64,000 bases of DNA from Aminivibrio pyruvatiphilus (GTDB lineage: Bacteria; Synergistota; Synergistia; Synergistales; Aminobacteriaceae), in contig NZ_SORI01000003.1 in NCBI RefSeq assembly GCF_004366815.1, forward strand, positions 175,366 to 239,365, given 5' to 3'. Of this stretch, positions 34,072 to 43,224 are shown in pieces. The position numbers and the translations under genes are program-made. The notes beneath the pieces were generated by a model, which was not told the DNA's origin, did not search any database, and worked only from the letters and a program-made list of their open reading frames with translations. Numbering within the stretch: the first letter of the stretch is position 1; each line of letters starts with the position of its first letter.

Positions 34072-34506
34072 CTACCTGGAGCGGGCGAGTTCCGCTGTCA
34101 CCTGCTCTTCGAGCTCCGGAGACCAGGGGAAATGGTAGCCCTCGTCCGGAATGACGGGGCGCCCCTCTTCCAGAACAAAGCTGACGATGTGGCGGCTGCC
34201 CTTTTCCGGGGACGGGAACTCCGTCTCCGTGGTCCGGAAATATTCCAGGACCTCCCCGGGGGCGTACCCTCCCTTGAAGGAGCGGATCACTTCCGCCGTA
34301 ATCCTCCATCGGGCGTACCCGCCGAGGGTGCTCACCCGTTCCGATTCCCTGACCTCCAGGATGACCGTGACATCCGTTCCCCTGATATTTCCTGCGATGA
34401 GGGCGGGCAGAAAGTCACTCTCCAGCCCGTCGGAGGGAACACAGGCCATGAAGAGCCCAATACCCAGGCACATCAGAAGTATTCTCTTCCTGAAAAAACT
34501 CATCAT
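34072..34506 (-). CDS. Putative lipoprotein of unknown function
   Basis: A 144-residue protein with a type II signal: basic N-terminus, hydrophobic run and lipobox LFMAC (Cys near residue 22). It should be anchored to a membrane outside the cytoplasm. The mature part is beta-rich (VTVILEVRESERV, YARWRITAEVIRSFKG) and not recognised. GGAGG lies five bases before ATG 34506 and eight before ATG 34503. A TAGAAT motif on the minus strand at 34591-34596 may be its -10 box. Confidence 0.65.
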   Translation of the reverse strand: MMSFFRKRILLMCLGIGLFMACVPSDGLESDFLPALIAGNIRGTDVTVILEVRESERVSTLGGYARWRITAEVIRSFKGGYAPGEVLEYFRTTETEFPSPEKGSRHIVSFVLEEGRPVIPDEGYHFPWSPELEEQVTAELARSR

Positions 34507-34719
34507 TTCCACCTCCCGAACCGGAATCACTCAAAAGGGCAGCCCCTTCGCCAGTCCCTCAAATACTGCATCTTTTTCTTCCATGGTGCTATTCTACAAT
34601 GAAGGGCAGTCTTCAGACCGCATATTCCCATTGAAATTGACCGGCCCGGCCTGCCGGCTGAGCGGATGCAGCCCTTCCCGTCCCTGGAGACACCAAACCT
34701 GTACAAAGGAGGTCCTTTC

Positions 34720-35562
34720 GTGCTGTTCGATGAGCTTGAAGCGATCAATTCCCGTCCTGAACCGTTCGGGTTCTATACTGCCCGGGATCTGTGGACCGAC
34801 GGCCATATCTCGGAAAAAATGCTGTCATTCCACCTCGACGGAAATGTGGACGTCGCGTCCAGGAAGACGTCGTTCATCCGGAGGTCCGTGGAATGGATCA
34901 CATCCCACTTCGGCTTGTCGGAGAAGTCTTCCGTCATCGACTTCGGATGCGGACCGGGCCTGTACACCCTGCCCTTTGCGGAGCGGGGGGCAAGGGTGAC
35001 GGGCGTGGATTTCTCCGGACGGTCAATTCAATCCGCAGTCTCAGCCGCCGGAAAGAAAGGGCTTTCGATCGACTACGTGCTCTGCGACTACCTCGGATTC
35101 GAAACGGAGGAAAAATTCGACCTGATCCTGATGATCATGTGCGATTTCTGCGCCCTCAGTCCTCTGCAGCGGCGGACGATGCTGCGGAAATTTGCCGGCA
35201 TGCTTGAACCGAAGGGACATGTGCTGTTCGATGTATACTCTCTTGAGACCTTCGACCGGAGGGAAGAAATCTCCCGCTTCGAACGGAACCTGATGAACGG
35301 CTTCTGGTCGGCGGAGGACTATTACGGCTTTCTGAACACCTTCAAGTACAGGGAGGAAAAAGTGCTGCTCGACAAGTACACGATCGTGGAATCCCGCCGG
35401 ATACGGACCATATACAACTGGTTCCAGTGCTATTCTCCGGAAACCTTGGAAGCGGAGTGTGCCAGGAACGGGCTGAAGGTGACCGGGCTGTATTCCGACG
35501 TGGCGGGAACGCCCTTCGATCCCCGGTCAGCGGAATTCGCGGCCGTTGCAGAGCGTCTCTGA
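34720..35562 (+). CDS. Class I SAM-dependent methyltransferase
   Basis: A 280-residue methyltransferase. Motif I is VIDFGCGPGLYTLPFAERGA, followed by RVTGVDFSGRSI (motif II), FDLILMIMCDFCALS (motif IV region) and LEPKGHVLFDVYS. The target is unknown. The frame is open to 34666, but GTG 34720 has AAGGAGG seven bases upstream and gives the normal N-terminal extension. It converges with the helicase operon, with only 55 bases between. Confidence 0.85.
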   Translation: MLFDELEAINSRPEPFGFYTARDLWTDGHISEKMLSFHLDGNVDVASRKTSFIRRSVEWITSHFGLSEKSSVIDFGCGPGLYTLPFAERGARVTGVDFSGRSIQSAVSAAGKKGLSIDYVLCDYLGFETEEKFDLILMIMCDFCALSPLQRRTMLRKFAGMLEPKGHVLFDVYSLETFDRREEISRFERNLMNGFWSAEDYYGFLNTFKYREEKVLLDKYTIVESRRIRTIYNWFQCYSPETLEAECARNGLKVTGLYSDVAGTPFDPRSAEFAAVAERL

Positions 35563-35617
35563 ACCCGGTCAGGGAGAAGGTCCTCCTGAAAAAGCAACCC
35601 GGCGTGCTTCTCCGTCT

Positions 35618-37684
35618 TTAGAGAAACTCCAGGGGGCAGAAGTCCTTCAGGAAGGATTTCACCCCGTACTGCCCGAACGCCACCGTGTAGGTTTCCTCAT
35701 CCTCCGATTCCACGACTCCCTCGCCGTATTTCGGGTGGCGGACTCTGACCGGAAGCCCTTCCGGAGACGGCGGCGAAGGCGAGCTGTCTTCCGCTCCCCC
35801 GAAGACGGTCCCCGCTCCGCCCTTTTCCCTGTTTTCCAGCAGCGTCCTGCAGTATGCCCGGATATCCCCCCGGCCCGGCCCGTCGTCGCCGCCTTCAAGC
35901 AGGCGGGACGGGATCATGGAGAGGAAGCCGCTCTTCCCTGGAAGAACCCGGACTTCGCCGGGGTCGGTGTAGCAGGAGAGTTCGAGGTAGTCCTTCGCCC
36001 GGGTGATGCCGACGAAAAAGAGCCGTTTTTCCTCCTCCCGCCCCTCCGGGGAATAGGTGTGGAGGGGGATGAGCCCCTCGTTGACCCCGATGATGAACAC
36101 CACGGGAAACTCGAGACCCTTGCAGGCGTGGAGGGTCAGGAGCCGGACCGTATCTCCGCTCCCCTCTTCGCCACCGGGGGAGAAAAACTCCGTCCCGTAC
36201 AGGGCCGAGGAGTTGAGAAACTCCGCTGCCTTTCCTGCGAAGCTCCCCTCCCTCTCCCTGCAGAAGGCGCCCAGTTTCTCCAGAAATGCCAGGACAAGCC
36301 TGCGGTTTTCCGGAAAGGAGGCCGACGTGGGGGACAGCCGGTGTTCCAGCCCGAAATACTCGTAAATTTCGAGGGGGCCCCGTCCCGTTCCGGCCCATTC
36401 CGGGAAGGAGCGGACCCTGTCATACAGCTCCGATTCAGCCCCGGCAGGATCTTTCGCCTCCGCGGGCGCCAGGCCGTCCCCGAAGCGGCCGTCGGTAAGG
36501 GCGGAGACCAGGCCGTTTCTGTCGGCCCCGTTCACCGAGGCGCTCAGCAGGCGGGCGAGCCACTGCAGCACGGGGATGTCCTTCAGGGTCTTCCGGACCG
36601 AGAGCGTGAAGGGAATCCCCTTCCGGCGGAAAACGGCCTGCAGGGGGCCCGACTGGCGCTGCATCCGGTAGAATACCGCCATGTCCCCCCACGGCATTCC
36701 CCCGTCATGAAGCTCCCGAATCCTGTCAGCCAGGTATTCCGCCTCGAGGAAGGGGTTGAAGTGGTTTCGGACCACGATCCCCGCCCCCCGCTCCCGGGTG
36801 CCTTCAAGGTCCGAAGAATCATGGAGGAAGCACCGGGCCGCCTCGAGGATGGTGGAGCTGGACCGGTAGTTGAGGGGAAGGGAAATTTCGGTCGCGCGGA
36901 ACTCCCTGGCGAACCTGGAGAAGATGTCCCTGCTGCCACCCCTCCAGCTGTAGATCACCTGGTTGGGGTCGCCCACGGCGAAGAGCTTCGTCTCCTCCGA
37001 CGCCAGGGCGCGGATGAATTCCATCTGGGCCCCGTCGCAGTCCTGGAACTCGTCCACGATGATCCACCGGGGGGACCACCCGCTTTCCCCCGCCAGCGCC
37101 GCGGCGTTCCGGATGAGGTCGTCGAAGTCCATGGCGTTCTGGAGCACTTTCTCCCGGGCGAGCAGCTCCACGAGCGCGGAGATGCCGTCTTCCCGCTTCA
37201 TCCGGCCAAAGAGCGTCCTTCCGGCGGCGCAGGCTTCCAGGCGCTTCATCAGCCTGTTCCGGTACTTTATGGTCAGCCCGTGCTCCACCACCAGCCGTTC
37301 GGCAATCTCCAGCAGCCCGTCGGGGTCAAGGACCGAGAAGGACGGGGTGTAGCCCAGGGTCTCCACAGGAAGAATACGCTGGAGCATCCTCATGGCCACG
37401 CTGTGGAAGGTGCCGAACCAGGCGGTGCTCTCCAGGGCGGCGCCGGGAGCAGCCGCTGCCAGGCGGCTCCGTATCTCGTCCGCCGCCTTGTTCGTGAAGG
37501 TCAGCACCACCATGTCCTCCAGGGGAACCCCGTTCACCGTGTGCTCGTAGAGGGCCTTGCAGATAAGGACTGTGGTCTTGCCGCTGCCCACGCAGGCATT
37601 GACGAGGGTGGCCCGGCCCTGCTCGAGCACCGCCTGCCGCTGGTAGGGGTTCAGCCTCTCCAGGAGGGATCCGGCGGACGTCAT
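35618..37684 (-). CDS. UvrD/PcrA-like superfamily I DNA helicase
   Basis: A 688-residue 3'-5' helicase. It has the Q region LNPYQRQAVLEQG, Walker A ACVGSGKTTVL, motif Ia LTFTNKAADEIRSRL, Walker B WIIVDEFQDCDGAQ, motif III AVGDPNQVIYSWRGG, motif V LLTLHACKGLEFPVV and motif VI FFVGITRAKDYL. The C-terminus (VRHPKYGEGVVESEDEE) is the UvrD/PcrA Tudor-like tail that binds RNA polymerase in homologues. It is translationally coupled (ATGA) to the DUF1998-type helicase upstream, which suggests a joint repair role. A second, housekeeping UvrD may exist elsewhere in the genome. Confidence 0.9.
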   Translation of the reverse strand: MTSAGSLLERLNPYQRQAVLEQGRATLVNACVGSGKTTVLICKALYEHTVNGVPLEDMVVLTFTNKAADEIRSRLAAAAPGAALESTAWFGTFHSVAMRMLQRILPVETLGYTPSFSVLDPDGLLEIAERLVVEHGLTIKYRNRLMKRLEACAAGRTLFGRMKREDGISALVELLAREKVLQNAMDFDDLIRNAAALAGESGWSPRWIIVDEFQDCDGAQMEFIRALASEETKLFAVGDPNQVIYSWRGGSRDIFSRFAREFRATEISLPLNYRSSSTILEAARCFLHDSSDLEGTRERGAGIVVRNHFNPFLEAEYLADRIRELHDGGMPWGDMAVFYRMQRQSGPLQAVFRRKGIPFTLSVRKTLKDIPVLQWLARLLSASVNGADRNGLVSALTDGRFGDGLAPAEAKDPAGAESELYDRVRSFPEWAGTGRGPLEIYEYFGLEHRLSPTSASFPENRRLVLAFLEKLGAFCREREGSFAGKAAEFLNSSALYGTEFFSPGGEEGSGDTVRLLTLHACKGLEFPVVFIIGVNEGLIPLHTYSPEGREEEKRLFFVGITRAKDYLELSCYTDPGEVRVLPGKSGFLSMIPSRLLEGGDDGPGRGDIRAYCRTLLENREKGGAGTVFGGAEDSSPSPPSPEGLPVRVRHPKYGEGVVESEDEETYTVAFGQYGVKSFLKDFCPLEFL

Positions 37685-40005
37685 GGCCCCTCACCGCCTC
37701 CCGCCGACAGCACATCCCCGGGAGGAGGAAGAGTCTCGAAAAGACTGCCGATCGCCCAGAGGACCACCCTCTTGTCCAGGTGGTAGTCTCCCACGCAGGC
37801 AGGACAGCCGCCCCTGCACGGGCATCCCCGGATCATCCGGTCCGCCCTGCGGAGAATGTCCCGCACCAGGGAGAACCCCTTGCGTGAGAACCCGAGGCCT
37901 CCGGCGTACATGTCGAAGACACACACGGACATTCTGCCCCCCTCGGGGCCGTCCCCGGCCAGGAGGGCGCTGCCCATGTCCTCCGGTGTGGCCATGGCGG
38001 CCATCATGGCGGCGTTCAGCAGGGCGAAGCTCAGCCCTTCGGCGTAGGTCTTCCGGAACTGGAATCCCGGCATCGGGGCAGGGGCCAGGGAGAGAAACAG
38101 CCGCCGCACCTCGCCGGGAAGGGCGATCCAGAATCCCTCCGTATCGAAGGATTTGCCCAGCGGGCGGTCGAGCATTTCCATGCCCAGGTTCTGGTGGTTG
38201 TGAAACTGCTGCCGCCGGAAGCCCACCGTGGTGTAGGCCACCCGCACGTCCCCGAGGCCGCAGAGGGTCCTGCCCAGGGGTTCGGTCTTCTCGTCCCTGA
38301 TTTTGTGCACTTCGGTCATATCGCAGGAGACGGTATAGTAATTTCCCTCCGTGGGCCGGGCCAGGGCCTCGGTGTGGTTCAGGTCCAGGCTCTCCACCAG
38401 GTACTGGAGCCCCTCGTGGAGGTAGATGGCGCCCCGGTAGATCTCCCGGAAGGCCTGGAGCTCGTCCATCTCCGTGAGAAGGGATCCGTCGGCGGCGTTC
38501 TTGAGCTTGTACCGGGTCCTGTCCATGTTGCGCAGGCTGATGTCCCCCGCCGGGTAGGCCCCTCCGGACCAGAAGTACTTTCCCTGCTCCTTCCGGAGCT
38601 CCTTTCCGGGAAGGAGGACGGGCACGATCTCCCCGAGGTCCGGGAAAAGGGCCCCGTCGTCCGCGGAGAGGGGCAGCTCAGCCGCCGCGGCACGCACGTG
38701 GGCCACCTGGATGAAGAGGTTGTCCGGGTCCACCACCGCGCTTTCGCTTTCTCCCGAGAAGAGCCACTCCGGATCGATGGCGAGATACTGGTCCAGTGGC
38801 AGGTTGTCCAGCAGCAGGACCACCGACGCGCTCCTTCCCTTCCGCCCCGCCCGTCCGGCCTGCTGCCAGAAGGAAGCCCGGGTGCCGGGGAACCCCACGA
38901 GCACGGCCGTGTCGATCCGCCCGATGTCGATTCCCAGCTCCAGCACGTTGGTGGCCACGAGGCCCCGCAGCCTGCCCGACGCCATTTTCTCCTCGATGTC
39001 CCGCCGCTCCAGGGACCTGTATCCTCCCCGATAGCCGGAGACCAGGGAGGCCATGTCCCGCCCTCCGGACTCCGGGGCTGATTCCTTCAGCCTGTCCCGG
39101 ACTTCCTTCAGGACGACCTCCACGGCGTTCCGGGATTTGCAGAAGGCCAGAAAGGGCGAGTTTTCCCGGACAAGCCGGGCGAGAAGCCCCGTGGCCTCCC
39201 GGGCCGGTGAGACGCGGAACTCCGTCCCCCGGGCGGTGGGGGGCTGCCAGAGGAAAAAGCGCTTTTCCGGCGACGGGGAGCCGTCCCGGGAGACATGGGA
39301 AAAGGGACGGCCGCAGATGTTCTCCGCGAGCTCCACGGGATTGGCTATGGTGGCGGAGCTGCACAGGAAGCGGGGCGAGGAGCCGTAGTACCCGCAGATC
39401 CGCCCGAGGCGCTTCATCACGTTGGCCAGATGGGAGCCGAAGGCCCCCCGGTAGGAATGAAGCTCGTCCACCACGATGTACTTCAGGTTGGCGAAGAAAA
39501 AGCTGAAGCCGTAGCTGCCGTGGTTCGGCAGAAAGGTGGCGTTGAGCATCTCGGGGTTGGTGAGGACGATGTTCGCGCTGCTCCGGATGCGGCCCCGCTC
39601 GGCGGAGGAGGTGTCCCCGTCGTAGATCCCCGCCTGGAGGCGGGACGGGCCGAAGAATTCCAGGAGAGGGACGAAGCTCCGGAACTGGTCGCTCGCCAGC
39701 GCCTTCGTGGGGTACAGGAAGATCGCCCTGGCCGCCGGGTTCGTCAGTATCTCCTGCAGGACGGGGAGCAGGAAGCCCAGGGTCTTGCCGCTGGCCGTGG
39801 AGGTGGTGACGATCACGTTTTCGCCGTCCACGGCCCGGTCGAACATCTCACCCTGGTGAGAATAAACCATGCTGATCCCGCTGCTCTCAAGGAAGGCGCG
39901 CAGTTCGGGCAGCATTCTGTCCGGGAAGGGAGTGTACACCGCTTCCCGCTTCGGGAATACCCGCTCGTGGACTATCTTTTTGTGAAACTCTTCCATGCCG
40001 GTCAT
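37681..40005 (-). CDS. DEAD/DEAH helicase with C-terminal zinc domain (MrfA/YprA-like)
   Basis: A 774-residue superfamily II helicase. Walker A is TTSTASGKTLGFL, motif II IVVDELHSYRG, motif III FLCSSATIANP, and the second RecA lobe has LVATNVLELGIDIG and the arginine fingers of QQAGRAGRKGRSASV. The C-terminal DUF1998-like region ends with the Cys cluster GCPCRGGCPACVG, a zinc site. In Bacillus, MrfA unwinds DNA for mitomycin-crosslink repair with the nuclease MrfB. Here the partner in the operon is a UvrD-like helicase instead. ATG 40005 is the first good start. Confidence 0.88.
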   Translation of the reverse strand: MTGMEEFHKKIVHERVFPKREAVYTPFPDRMLPELRAFLESSGISMVYSHQGEMFDRAVDGENVIVTTSTASGKTLGFLLPVLQEILTNPAARAIFLYPTKALASDQFRSFVPLLEFFGPSRLQAGIYDGDTSSAERGRIRSSANIVLTNPEMLNATFLPNHGSYGFSFFFANLKYIVVDELHSYRGAFGSHLANVMKRLGRICGYYGSSPRFLCSSATIANPVELAENICGRPFSHVSRDGSPSPEKRFFLWQPPTARGTEFRVSPAREATGLLARLVRENSPFLAFCKSRNAVEVVLKEVRDRLKESAPESGGRDMASLVSGYRGGYRSLERRDIEEKMASGRLRGLVATNVLELGIDIGRIDTAVLVGFPGTRASFWQQAGRAGRKGRSASVVLLLDNLPLDQYLAIDPEWLFSGESESAVVDPDNLFIQVAHVRAAAAELPLSADDGALFPDLGEIVPVLLPGKELRKEQGKYFWSGGAYPAGDISLRNMDRTRYKLKNAADGSLLTEMDELQAFREIYRGAIYLHEGLQYLVESLDLNHTEALARPTEGNYYTVSCDMTEVHKIRDEKTEPLGRTLCGLGDVRVAYTTVGFRRQQFHNHQNLGMEMLDRPLGKSFDTEGFWIALPGEVRRLFLSLAPAPMPGFQFRKTYAEGLSFALLNAAMMAAMATPEDMGSALLAGDGPEGGRMSVCVFDMYAGGLGFSRKGFSLVRDILRRADRMIRGCPCRGGCPACVGDYHLDKRVVLWAIGSLFETLPPPGDVLSAGGGEGP

Positions 40006-40156
40006 GGAAACGCCCCCACCAGCCCGCCGGATATGGATCCTCCGGATATGCCGGAAGACGGAACGGGCCAGGAATCAATAATGGGACGTGGCCCTCCGGC
40101 TGTCAAGGAATGAATGGGGTCCCATGCTGGCTCTACTATTTCCGGGTCCGGAAACT

Positions 40157-40690
40157 CTAAAACTCCGCCAGCGCCCCCAGGATGGCCTTCCAGTCAAAGG
40201 TCCTGGCCAGGTCGAAAAGTTCGTCGTCACCGTTGATGGAATTCATGGTGAACACGATCATTTCCGGTGCGCTTCTGGAAAGGCTGTAGGGAGGCAGAAA
40301 GACATACAGCGTGGCCTCGGGGACTTTCCTCTCCGGAGAGACCCTGTAGACGATCTCCGCATAGCGGATCCCGTCGATGACCCCCTGACGCATCCGTTCC
40401 GACGAAACATCGAGCACAGTTTCCTCGAAATCGTCCTTTCCGTCAGGGTTTCCCGGCGTCTTGAGGGCCTGTACCACGAGGCTCCTGCCCTGGTGGTACT
40501 CTCTTGTGAAAACAGCGGCCCTGCCCTGTCCGGAATCGGGCGTCACGATGGGGACCATCTCCATACCTTCCCACCCGGGGAGATCCTTGAGAAGGTGACC
40601 CATCCTGTCCGTCATCGGGTCGGCACCCGAAGGAGAAACACAGAAAAGCAGCACTGCAGCGGCAAAAAACAGGAACAGCGTTTTTTTCAT
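40157..40690 (-). CDS. Exported protein of unknown function
   Basis: A 177-residue protein with a clear signal peptide (MKKTLFLFFAAAVLLFC, then SGA). The Cys in the hydrophobic run is not in a standard lipobox. The mature part is not recognised; it has strands such as RSLVVQALKTP and EATLYVFLPPYSLS. AAGGGG precedes ATG 40690 by nine bases. A TATAAT box on the minus strand (40735-40740) and a 16-bp palindrome at the expected transcript start suggest tight regulation. Confidence 0.7.
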   Translation of the reverse strand: MKKTLFLFFAAAVLLFCVSPSGADPMTDRMGHLLKDLPGWEGMEMVPIVTPDSGQGRAAVFTREYHQGRSLVVQALKTPGNPDGKDDFEETVLDVSSERMRQGVIDGIRYAEIVYRVSPERKVPEATLYVFLPPYSLSRSAPEMIVFTMNSINGDDELFDLARTFDWKAILGALAEF

Positions 40691-40714
40691 CTCGGCAGCC
40701 CCTTCCGGATATCT

Positions 40715-40740
40715 GAAATTCAGGAATTTCCTGTATTATA
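40715..40740 (-). promoter_or_regulatory. Minus-strand -10 box with palindromic operator
   Basis: ATTATA at 40735-40740 reads TATAAT on the minus strand; TTGAAA (40760-40765 on that strand) lies 19 bases further up. The perfect palindrome GAAATTCAGGAATTTC-type site (GAAATTC 40715-40721, GAATTTC 40724-40730, two-base centre) covers the predicted start. Confidence 0.45.
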
Positions 40741-40881
40741 TATGTCCATCCGGGACGCTTTTCAAACCTCCCGGAGCGTTTTTTCGTCTATCCGGAAAAA
40801 GGGCTGTTTTCCGGCATGGCCCGGGAATAGCCTGAAAGATGGCCGGCAAGGCGGAAAGCCTGTCCGGAAGAGGGTGATAGC

Positions 40882-41673
40882 ATGTTTCTTCTCAAAAACA
40901 GAGAAAAAGCCCTGCGCAGATACGATTTCTTTCTCATTTTTCTGGCCGTCGCATCCGTGGGGCTGATCATCGCCGAGGAGAGGATGGACTTCACGGAAAC
41001 CGAAGAAGGGATCTTCGGTTTCGTGGACACAGCTATATGGCTGATTTTCGTGGCAGACTACTTCACCCGGTTCTACCTCGCTGCGGATAAAAAGCACTAC
41101 GTGAAAACCCACATCATCGAACTCATCGCCATACTGCCCTTTGACGCCCTGTTCAAGGGGCTCCGGTCGCTGCGGATCTTCAGGATGCTCCGCTCGACCC
41201 GTGCGCTCAGAGCCCTTAGACTTCTCCGGCTCGCCGCCTACTTCGGCAGGGCCCACCGGTACGCCTCCCGGTTCCTGAGGCAGCACAATTTCCAGTACGT
41301 CCTCTTTTTCACGGTGCTCACGATCCTCATCGGTGCCGCGGCGGTCCGCTACTTCGAGCAGATGGGCTTTTACGACGCCCTCTGGTGGGCCTTCGTGACG
41401 GCGACCACCGTGGGGTACGGCGACATCTCGCCCTCCACGGCAGGGGGAAGGATTGTGGCGATCATGCTGATGCTGGTGGGGATCGGCTTCATCAGCACCC
41501 TCACCGGGACCATCGCGTCCTTTTTCGTCGCTCCCGCCCCGGAGCCGGAGGCGAAACCGAGAAATGAATTCCTGTCGCTGGCCCTGCGGAGGCTGGAAGA
41601 CTTCCAGAACCTCAGCCCGGAGGAAGTCCGGGAGATCTGTGCCGTCCTCCAGGGGCTCAAGGAAAAACAGTAA
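40882..41673 (+). CDS. Voltage-gated potassium channel (KvAP-like)
   Basis: A 263-residue six-helix ion channel. The S4 helix is rich in regularly spaced Arg (SLRIFRMLRSTRALRALRLL), indicating voltage sensing. The pore helix and filter read WWAFVTATTVGYGDISPST, with the potassium signature TVGYGD. S6 follows (IMLMLVGIGFISTLTGTIASFF), then a short coiled-coil-like C-terminus. Channels of this type set membrane potential. GAGGGTGAT precedes ATG 40882. The gene is single, divergent from the exported-protein gene and convergent with the PHP gene. Confidence 0.92.
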   Translation: MFLLKNREKALRRYDFFLIFLAVASVGLIIAEERMDFTETEEGIFGFVDTAIWLIFVADYFTRFYLAADKKHYVKTHIIELIAILPFDALFKGLRSLRIFRMLRSTRALRALRLLRLAAYFGRAHRYASRFLRQHNFQYVLFFTVLTILIGAAAVRYFEQMGFYDALWWAFVTATTVGYGDISPSTAGGRIVAIMLMLVGIGFISTLTGTIASFFVAPAPEPEAKPRNEFLSLALRRLEDFQNLSPEEVREICAVLQGLKEKQ

Positions 41674-41694
41674 CCCTTCTTTTTCCGGCCGAGG

Positions 41695-42453
41695 TCATGC
41701 CTCCCCGGCGGACACTCCTCCGGAAACAGGAAGGGCGGCGCCGTTCCTTTTCAGGATGAAGTCCAGCCCCTCCGGAGAATAGTTGAGCACCAGCTCCGGG
41801 GGAAAATCCATCTCCCGGAGAAGGGCTCTGCATCGGCTCATCTCCCCCACGTCGTACCAGATGTGGGCGTCGCTTCCCAGCACTACTGGCACGTCGAACC
41901 GGCAGCAGTACTCCAGCATGGTGCGAGCGTTCCTTACGCCGTTCTGCCGGCCCGAGCCCGGGCAGAAGCTGGAATTGTTGACCTCGAGGGCCACCTTCTC
42001 CCGCTTTGCGGCCAGGACCAGCTCTTCGTAGTCGAGGGGGTAGCGGTCATCGTCCGGGTGGCCGATGATCTTCACGTACGGGTTCGCCATGGCTCCGGCC
42101 AGGGCCCGTGTATTCTGCTCCGTGGTCCCGAAGGGGATGCAGGGCGGGTGGAGGCTGGCGATGACATATTCCAGCCTGCCCAGGATGTCCTCCTCCACGT
42201 CGAGGGTGCCGTCATAGTCCATAATGTTCGCCTCGATGCCCTTCACGATCCTGATCCCCAGGAGGGATTCCCGGATCACCTTGTAGTTCCCGAAATGAAA
42301 GGAATGGCAGGTGCCGGGCATGGCGGGGGCGTGGTCGGAAATGCCGAGGGCGGTGAGGCCTCGTTCCGCGGCGGCCTCGATGTTTTCCTTCAGCGAGCTG
42401 TAGGCGTGCCCGCTGGCGATGGTGTGGGTGTGCAGGTCAAATAGAGGTTTCAT
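41695..42453 (-). CDS. PHP-domain phosphoesterase (YcdX/histidinol-phosphatase-like)
   Basis: A 252-residue PHP-fold protein. Metal-binding motifs are FDLHTHTIASGHAYS at the start, LGISDHAPAM, RIVKGIEANIMDYDGTLD, YVIASLHPP, IGHPDDDRYPLD, ALEVNNSS and VVLGSDAH near the end. It should hydrolyse a phosphate ester with a trinuclear metal site. YcdX-type proteins are not histidine-biosynthesis enzymes, and no his genes are nearby. The frame is open upstream to 42687, but AAGGAG lies just before ATG 42453, which begins the PHP fold directly. Confidence 0.88.
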   Translation of the reverse strand: MKPLFDLHTHTIASGHAYSSLKENIEAAAERGLTALGISDHAPAMPGTCHSFHFGNYKVIRESLLGIRIVKGIEANIMDYDGTLDVEEDILGRLEYVIASLHPPCIPFGTTEQNTRALAGAMANPYVKIIGHPDDDRYPLDYEELVLAAKREKVALEVNNSSFCPGSGRQNGVRNARTMLEYCCRFDVPVVLGSDAHIWYDVGEMSRCRALLREMDFPPELVLNYSPEGLDFILKRNGAALPVSGGVSAGEA

Positions 42454-42631
42454 TGGTTCTCCTTGAGTTTTTTTCCTTAATAATTGTTCAGATTTCATAC
42501 AGTTCTTTCGTTCTTTTGTACACCAGGGACGGCCCCCTGTCCAGACCGAGCCCTGCACAAAAAGAACAAAAGGGCGAAGTGAAAGAGGAATACAAAACCC
42601 ACAGTATTTCCGTCGGAGGGAGGAGTGTTGC

Positions 42632-42651
42632 CGCTGCCTGCGGATTTGGGA
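42632..42651 (+). repeat. Second copy of a 20-bp dispersed repeat
   Basis: CCGCTGCCTGCGGATTTGGG occurs here and at 3382-3401, 39 kb away, both times in an intergenic region on the plus strand. At the first site it is the right end of the structured element; here the matching left arm is missing. Confidence 0.6.
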
Positions 42652-42725
42652 AAAAACGGGGATGATTTTTTCCGCCCTTTGAGCCACAATAGACCAAAAT
42701 GAAACACCACGGGAGGAGTGAAACC

Positions 42726-43211
42726 ATGCTGTACGTGCGGGAAACGATCGTCGGCCCCATGGCCATCGGAAGCGACGGAGAATTCATCACCCACCTCTAC
42801 CTGCCGAAAAACACGGCGGAACTGGTCGGTTTCGGCAAAAAGGAGCCCCCCGTTGTGAAGGAGGCCTTCCGGCAGCTGGAGCTCTATCTGGCCGGAAAAC
42901 TGAAGAAGTTTGACCTTCCTCTGAAGGCCGAGGGGACCCCTTTCATGAAAAGGGTGTGGAAAAAGCTCGTGGAGGTCCCCTACGGGAAAACGGCGAGCTA
43001 CAAGGATCTCGCCATCGCCTCGGGAAACCCGAAGGCTGTCAGGGCCGTGGGGATGGCCAACGCCCGGAATCCCATCGCCATTTTCATTCCCTGCCACCGG
43101 ATCATCGGGGCCGACGGAAAGCTCGTGGGATACGGCGGCGGGCTGGAATTGAAAACGTGGCTCCTCGACATGGAGGCTTCCCACTCCCTGGAGGAGCTCC
43201 CCGGCCGGTGA
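42726..43211 (+). CDS. ogt: Methylated-DNA-protein cysteine methyltransferase
   Basis: A 161-residue suicide repair protein that takes the alkyl group from O6-alkylguanine in DNA. The helix-turn-helix segment VPYGKTASYKDLA and arginine-finger region KAVRAVGMANARNP precede the active-site motif IFIPCHRIIG, whose Cys accepts the alkyl group. GYGGGLELKTWLL closes the fold. GGGAGGAG is well placed for ATG 42726; an upstream in-frame ATG at 42699 lies before that site. A DUF1848 gene follows after 13 bases. Confidence 0.93.
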   Translation: MLYVRETIVGPMAIGSDGEFITHLYLPKNTAELVGFGKKEPPVVKEAFRQLELYLAGKLKKFDLPLKAEGTPFMKRVWKKLVEVPYGKTASYKDLAIASGNPKAVRAVGMANARNPIAIFIPCHRIIGADGKLVGYGGGLELKTWLLDMEASHSLEELPGR

Positions 43212-43224
43212 ACCGGAGGCGCCC

